Shown here: positions 6,768 through 8,141 of the stretch, one piece after another
How the letters are laid out: each line of letters begins with the position of its first letter
How positions within the stretch are numbered: position 1 is the stretch's first letter
Assembly: GCA_049694275.1 (NCBI GenBank)
Contig: JBAVQS010000403.1
Span: 1-8,141, forward strand
DNA: 8,141 bases
From: JBAVQS01 sp049694275
Lineage (GTDB): Bacteria; Chloroflexota; Anaerolineae; UBA4142; SHND01
Direction: 5' to 3'
Notes under the pieces: model-generated
Told to the model about the DNA's origin: nothing
The model's database searches: none
The model's input: only the letters and a program-made list of their open reading frames with translations
Translations under genes and position numbers: made by a program

Positions 6768-6841
6768 GACAGCCTGGGCGAACCACCGGCTCGCCCCTAC
6801 AACAATATGACGGCCCGGGCGAACCACCGGCTCGCCCCTAC
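6767..6841. repeat. Tandem pair of 34-bp palindrome-containing intergenic repeats
   Basis: Two direct copies, 6767-6800 and 6808-6841, are separated by 7 nt (period 41) and differ at two positions (6771/6812 A-G and 6775/6816 T-C). Each contains a perfect 6-bp inverted repeat, GGGCGA and TCGCCC, flanking 9 nt (ACCACCGGC on the plus strand). On the minus strand a unit begins GTAGGGGCGA. The 25-nt core (6776-6800 and 6817-6841) is identical in both copies. They fill almost all of the gap between the lipoprotein stop and the PLP-enzyme Shine-Dalgarno. The look is that of REP/MITE-like dispersed palindromic elements; dispersal in the genome cannot be tested from one window. Confidence 0.85.
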
Positions 6842-6850
6842 CAGGTCTTG

Positions 6851-7780
6851 CTATTTGGGAGACCAGGCCGGCATCTCCTGATCCAGATTGCTATCGTCCA
6901 GCAGCGTCGCCTCCGACGCATCGATATTCAGCACATAGATCTTGTGGTCGCTATCCTGCGCGACGGCAAAGGCCAGCCACCGGTCGTCCGGCGACCAGGT
7001 CGGGCTGGACAGGTTCAGCGTCCCTTCCGTCAGGCGCTCGACCTGTGAGCCGTCCGCATTCATGGCGTAGAGCTGACGGCCCGCCTCGCGGCTGGAGACA
7101 AAGGCGATTCGTTTACCATCGTGCGACCAGGCCGGGCTCAGGCTGGGCCCCGGGCTATTGGTCAGACGCTGCTGGTTCGACCCGTCGGCGTTCATGGCAT
7201 AGATTTCATCATGCCCATCCCGGTCCGATACGAACGCAATCCGCTTGCCATCGGGCGACCACGTCGGAAAAGAGTCGTCGGCTTTGTTATTCGTCAGGCG
7301 CTGCGAGTTCGAACCGTCGGCGTTCATCACATAGAGATCGTTGCTGTCTTGCACATTCGCGGCAAAGGCAATTCGCTTGCCGTCGGGCGACCACGACGGC
7401 TGCGTCTCGTCCAACTCGCTTTTGGTCAACTGGACCAGGTTCGAGCCATCCGCATTCACCATCCAGATGTCAAAATTCCCGCCGGCGCTCGACGCAAAGG
7501 CAATCCGCTGTCCGTCGGGCGACCACGACGGCGATTCGTTCCACGTCTGCCCGTGCGTCAGAATCAGGGAATGTGAGCCATCGGCATTGATTACATAAAT
7601 GTCCATGCTCCCCGTCCGGGCGGCGGCAAAGGCGATTCTTCCGGGGCGGGTCAAAGGCGCCGCCGTCGCCGCGGGGTCCGGCGACGCGGTGGGCGCGGGC
7701 GCCTGCGCCGAACAGGCAACGGCGAGCAGCAGGATGACCGGCAGAATCCAGCCGGCGTGACGCGGGATGAATGATTGCAT
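6851..7780 (-). CDS. Lipoprotein with six-bladed PD40 (TolB-like) beta-propeller
   Basis: Predicted exported, lipid-anchored beta-propeller, 309 aa. A signal peptide (about 1-22; charged RHAG then ILPVILLLAVA) ends at a lipobox-like AVAC with Cys23. An Ala/Pro/Thr-rich linker (24-46) follows. From about residue 47 the protein consists of PD40 repeats of the form WSPDGKRIAF...IYAMNADGS..QRLT, with an exact 44-residue spacing of the WSP motif (residues 86, 130, 174, 218, 262, 306). The first blade begins at RIAF without WSPDG and the C-terminus ends in PAWSPK, so the ends should close one blade together (Velcro closure), giving six blades. Start chosen at ATG 7780 with GAGG about 6 nt upstream; a GTG at 7804 is in frame but would spoil the signal peptide. 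It lies 25 nt after the phosphatase gene. Not a true TolB: the N-terminal TolB domain is absent. Ligand or partner unknown. Confidence 0.9.
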   Translation of the reverse strand: MQSFIPRHAGWILPVILLLAVACSAQAPAPTASPDPAATAAPLTRPGRIAFAAARTGSMDIYVINADGSHSLILTHGQTWNESPSWSPDGQRIAFASSAGGNFDIWMVNADGSNLVQLTKSELDETQPSWSPDGKRIAFAANVQDSNDLYVMNADGSNSQRLTNNKADDSFPTWSPDGKRIAFVSDRDGHDEIYAMNADGSNQQRLTNSPGPSLSPAWSHDGKRIAFVSSREAGRQLYAMNADGSQVERLTEGTLNLSSPTWSPDDRWLAFAVAQDSDHKIYVLNIDASEATLLDDSNLDQEMPAWSPK

Positions 7781-7805
7781 GATAAGCCTCGACGAACCGC
7801 ACACC

Positions 7806-8141
7806 TTAAACCAACTCTAGAATTAACGCGCGGACCGCACGCTCGATGCTTGGCAGCGCGACGTCGGCCGGGACGACATCCAGGTCCGGCACATCCCAGT
7901 ATTCGACGCGGCCGGCCCAACGGACAAAGCGCGCCTCGATCAGCGGGCGATGTTCGATCTCATTCAGCGCAATGATTCGGTCGGCGCTTGCCAGGTCGCG
8001 CTCGGCAAGCCGCGCCGGCATGCGCAGTTCCCCCGCCATCGCAATCCCACGCGCCTGCAGCCCTTGGAGTGAATGGACCGACATCGGGCCGACGTTATGG
8101 ACGCCGAATTCGGTGGCGACCCCGCGCGAGGTCGCCTGCCA
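7806..8141 (-). CDS. Low-molecular-weight tyrosine phosphatase / arsenate reductase-fold protein (5'-truncated)
   Basis: Only the C-terminal 111 residues are in the window; the reading frame runs to the right edge with no stop. The visible part begins WQATSRGVATEFGVHNVGPMS, matching the SRG...NVGP segment after the P-loop of the low-molecular-weight phosphatase fold. It continues through LASADRIIALNEIEHRPLI, like the 'advIi.m...h' strand of the family, to VEYWDVPDLDV, where the family carries its general-acid Asp loop. It ends in a helix (IERAVRALILELV). The catalytic CX5R loop lies outside the window, so activity cannot be judged. Substrate could be protein phosphotyrosine or arsenate; the cytosolic fold is shared by both. 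An ATG at 8084 lies inside the domain and is not the start. The stop is 25 nt before the lipoprotein ATG, suggesting one transcript. Confidence 0.8.
   Translation of the reverse strand, partial: WQATSRGVATEFGVHNVGPMSVHSLQGLQARGIAMAGELRMPARLAERDLASADRIIALNEIEHRPLIEARFVRWAGRVEYWDVPDLDVVPADVALPSIERAVRALILELV

Noticed and set aside
6754..6786. N-terminal extension of the PLP enzyme (11 codons)
   Set aside because: It lies in the intergenic repeat, while ATG 6753 has AAAGGAG at ideal spacing.
5290..6810. Plus-strand open frame of 506 codons antisense to the PLP enzyme
   Set aside because: It mirrors a gene with complete family motifs, has no recognisable domain and is rich in Arg/Gly/Ala as expected from the complement of GC-rich coding DNA.
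6767..6841. Minimal CRISPR-like array
   Set aside because: Only two units with a 7-nt gap, internal stem-loops and no cas genes; a tandem intergenic palindromic repeat fits better.
7781..7804. GTG start for the propeller lipoprotein
   Set aside because: It adds eight residues ahead of a good signal peptide and has AAGG only 1 nt away; ATG 7780 has a better-placed GAGG.

Overview
The window is a GC-rich, densely coded bacterial segment with six genes and one 5'-truncated gene at the right edge. No rRNA, tRNA or CRISPR was seen. The style suggests a Chloroflexota-like (Anaerolineae-type) organism: a response-regulator/adenylate-cyclase with an N-terminal histidine-kinase-like helix region, a lipoprotein with a Pro/Ala/Thr-rich linker leading into a PD40 (TolB-like) propeller, and short palindromic intergenic repeats reading GTAGGGGCGA... 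This taxonomic guess is inference from gene style, not a phylogenetic result.

Left half (plus strand). (1) A class III nucleotidyl cyclase preceded by a receiver domain and a degenerate HisKA-like region (12-1367). (2) After a 124-nt gap with a convincing extended -10 promoter comes a three-gene unit. It holds a cation diffusion facilitator with three tandem C-terminal cytoplasmic domains (1492-2937), a membrane HAMP-PAS histidine kinase whose ATG overlaps the transporter stop by one base (2937-4373), and an OmpR/PhoB-type response regulator (4463-5140). The last two genes are separated by 89 nt carrying two perfect small inverted repeats. The simplest reading is a metal (probably Zn2+-type) efflux pump co-expressed with its own two-component system.

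Right half (minus strand, convergent with the left half across a 155-nt gap, 5141-5295, in which I see no convincing terminator or gene). In transcription order from the right edge: the C-terminal part of a low-molecular-weight phosphatase/arsenate-reductase-fold protein (7806-8141, continues outside the window); a lipoprotein carrying a six-bladed PD40 propeller (6851-7780); a tandem pair of 34-bp palindrome-containing repeats (6767-6841); and a class V PLP enzyme resembling the NifS-like sulfurase domain of molybdenum-cofactor sulfurase, without a MOSC domain (5296-6753). The phosphatase and lipoprotein genes are 25 nt apart and probably co-transcribed. The PLP enzyme has a strong Shine-Dalgarno of its own immediately beside the repeat pair.

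The items most worth a second look are the non-canonical purine-recognition residue (Gln for Lys) in the cyclase, the triple C-terminal domain of the transporter and its link to a two-component system, the stand-alone Moco-sulfurase-like enzyme, and the intergenic repeats. Nothing here clearly amounts to an undescribed defence or mobile system.
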